Positions 39,509 to 39,635 of a stretch of DNA of 39,635 nt are shown here, one piece after another. How positions within the stretch are numbered: the stretch's first letter is position 1; the number at the start of each line of letters is the position of its first letter. Both the position numbers and the translations under genes were made by a program. The stretch comes from Treponema sp. (GTDB lineage Bacteria; Spirochaetota; Spirochaetia; Treponematales; Treponemataceae), in the NCBI GenBank assembly GCA_018384055.1, contig JAHAZL010000045.1, positions 1 to 39,635 of the forward strand, read 5' to 3'. Under the pieces are notes generated by a model. The model had not been told where the DNA came from and searched no databases. It saw only the letters and a list, made by a program, of their open reading frames with translations.

Positions 39509-39537
39509 ATTGTACCACATATTCTATATTACCTCAA
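39509..39537 (-). promoter_or_regulatory. Promoter abutting the M23 peptidase start codon
   Basis: On the minus strand, TTGAGG (39532-39537) and TACAAT (39509-39514) are 17 bases apart, with nine bases to the ATG at 39499 and no ribosome binding site. Confidence 0.5.
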
Positions 39538-39543
39538 ATACCT

Positions 39544-39635
39544 TCAGATTGTTTGCTTCTTACCTAGTCCTATCAGATAGGTTTCAAAGGATTCCTGACG
39601 GCAGGCTTCCGGTTTGAATCCCTTTGCCTGTGTAA
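39544..39635 (-). CDS. C-terminal end of a gene cut by the window edge
   Basis: One minus-strand frame is open from the window end to a stop at 39544 and reads AKGFKPEACRQESFETYLIG followed by LGKKQTI. The composition is protein-like, whereas the other two frames close within about 20 codons. With only ~30 residues the family cannot be named. Its stop is 45 bases before the peptidase start. Confidence 0.5.
   Translation of the reverse strand, partial: TQAKGFKPEACRQESFETYLIGLGKKQTI

Noticed and set aside
1..39635. CRISPR array, prophage, toxin-antitoxin or restriction system
   Set aside because: No regularly spaced repeats, phage genes, nucleases or paired small toxins were found on either strand.

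Overview
The window looks like chromosome of a treponeme-like spirochaete, probably a host-associated anaerobe. The main evidence is an archaeal-type phenylalanyl-tRNA synthetase beta chain (a known spirochaete trait), anaerobic ribonucleotide reductase, PPi-linked pyruvate phosphate dikinase, a GH51 arabinofuranosidase, cheB/cheR, and dispersed GTCAT-type palindromic repeats. Base composition is moderate and ordinary. No phage, transposase, CRISPR array, rRNA or complete tRNA was seen. Genus is inferred; species was not determined.

Layout, left to right. (1) 1-5.6 kb: ppdK with an unusual lysine/alanine-rich tail, a decayed gene trace, a DUF2974 alpha/beta-hydrolase, a broken MATE exporter gene and folA. 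(2) 5.6-11.8 kb: a peptide-type ABC importer operon of lipoprotein, OppB-like permease, a fused OppC-OppD protein and OppF-like ATPase, with a palindromic repeat inside the operon. (3) 11.8-14.3 kb, minus strand: a DUF3015-DUF4105 envelope pair. (4) 14.4-20.7 kb, plus strand: pheT with a C-terminal EMAPII-like domain, a Na/Pi cotransporter with PhoU-like tail, and an acyl-CoA synthetase. (5) 20.7-26.9 kb, minus strand: proA, an unknown protein, nrdG, a GH51 arabinofuranosidase and nrdD, the last behind a promoter carrying two candidate NrdR boxes. (6) 27.3-29.4 kb: a WYL regulator divergent from a sigma-70-family factor, sharing a region with four copies of TTGATRG. (7) 29.4-33.9 kb: a small-RNA candidate, an HD-GYP phosphodiesterase, a predicted outer-membrane protein and phosphofructokinase. 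(8) 34-36.2 kb: a lemA-TPM-TPM operon. (9) 36.3-39.6 kb, minus strand: cheB, cheR, a LysM/M23 peptidase and the end of one more gene.

Functionally this is mostly core metabolism: glycolysis (pfk, ppdK), folate, proline, anaerobic dNTP supply and pentose-polymer use, plus envelope and chemotaxis genes. The most interesting points are regulatory and architectural. Six genes lack a Shine-Dalgarno sequence and instead have a -10-like hexamer 6-9 nt before the start codon, which predicts leaderless mRNAs. Others are the histone-H1-like tail on PPDK, the EMAPII fusion on PheT, a promoter-plus-terminator unit that looks like a ~60 nt sRNA, and a shared repeat motif in the WYL/sigma intergenic region. 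All promoter, terminator and operator calls were made by eye from sequence.
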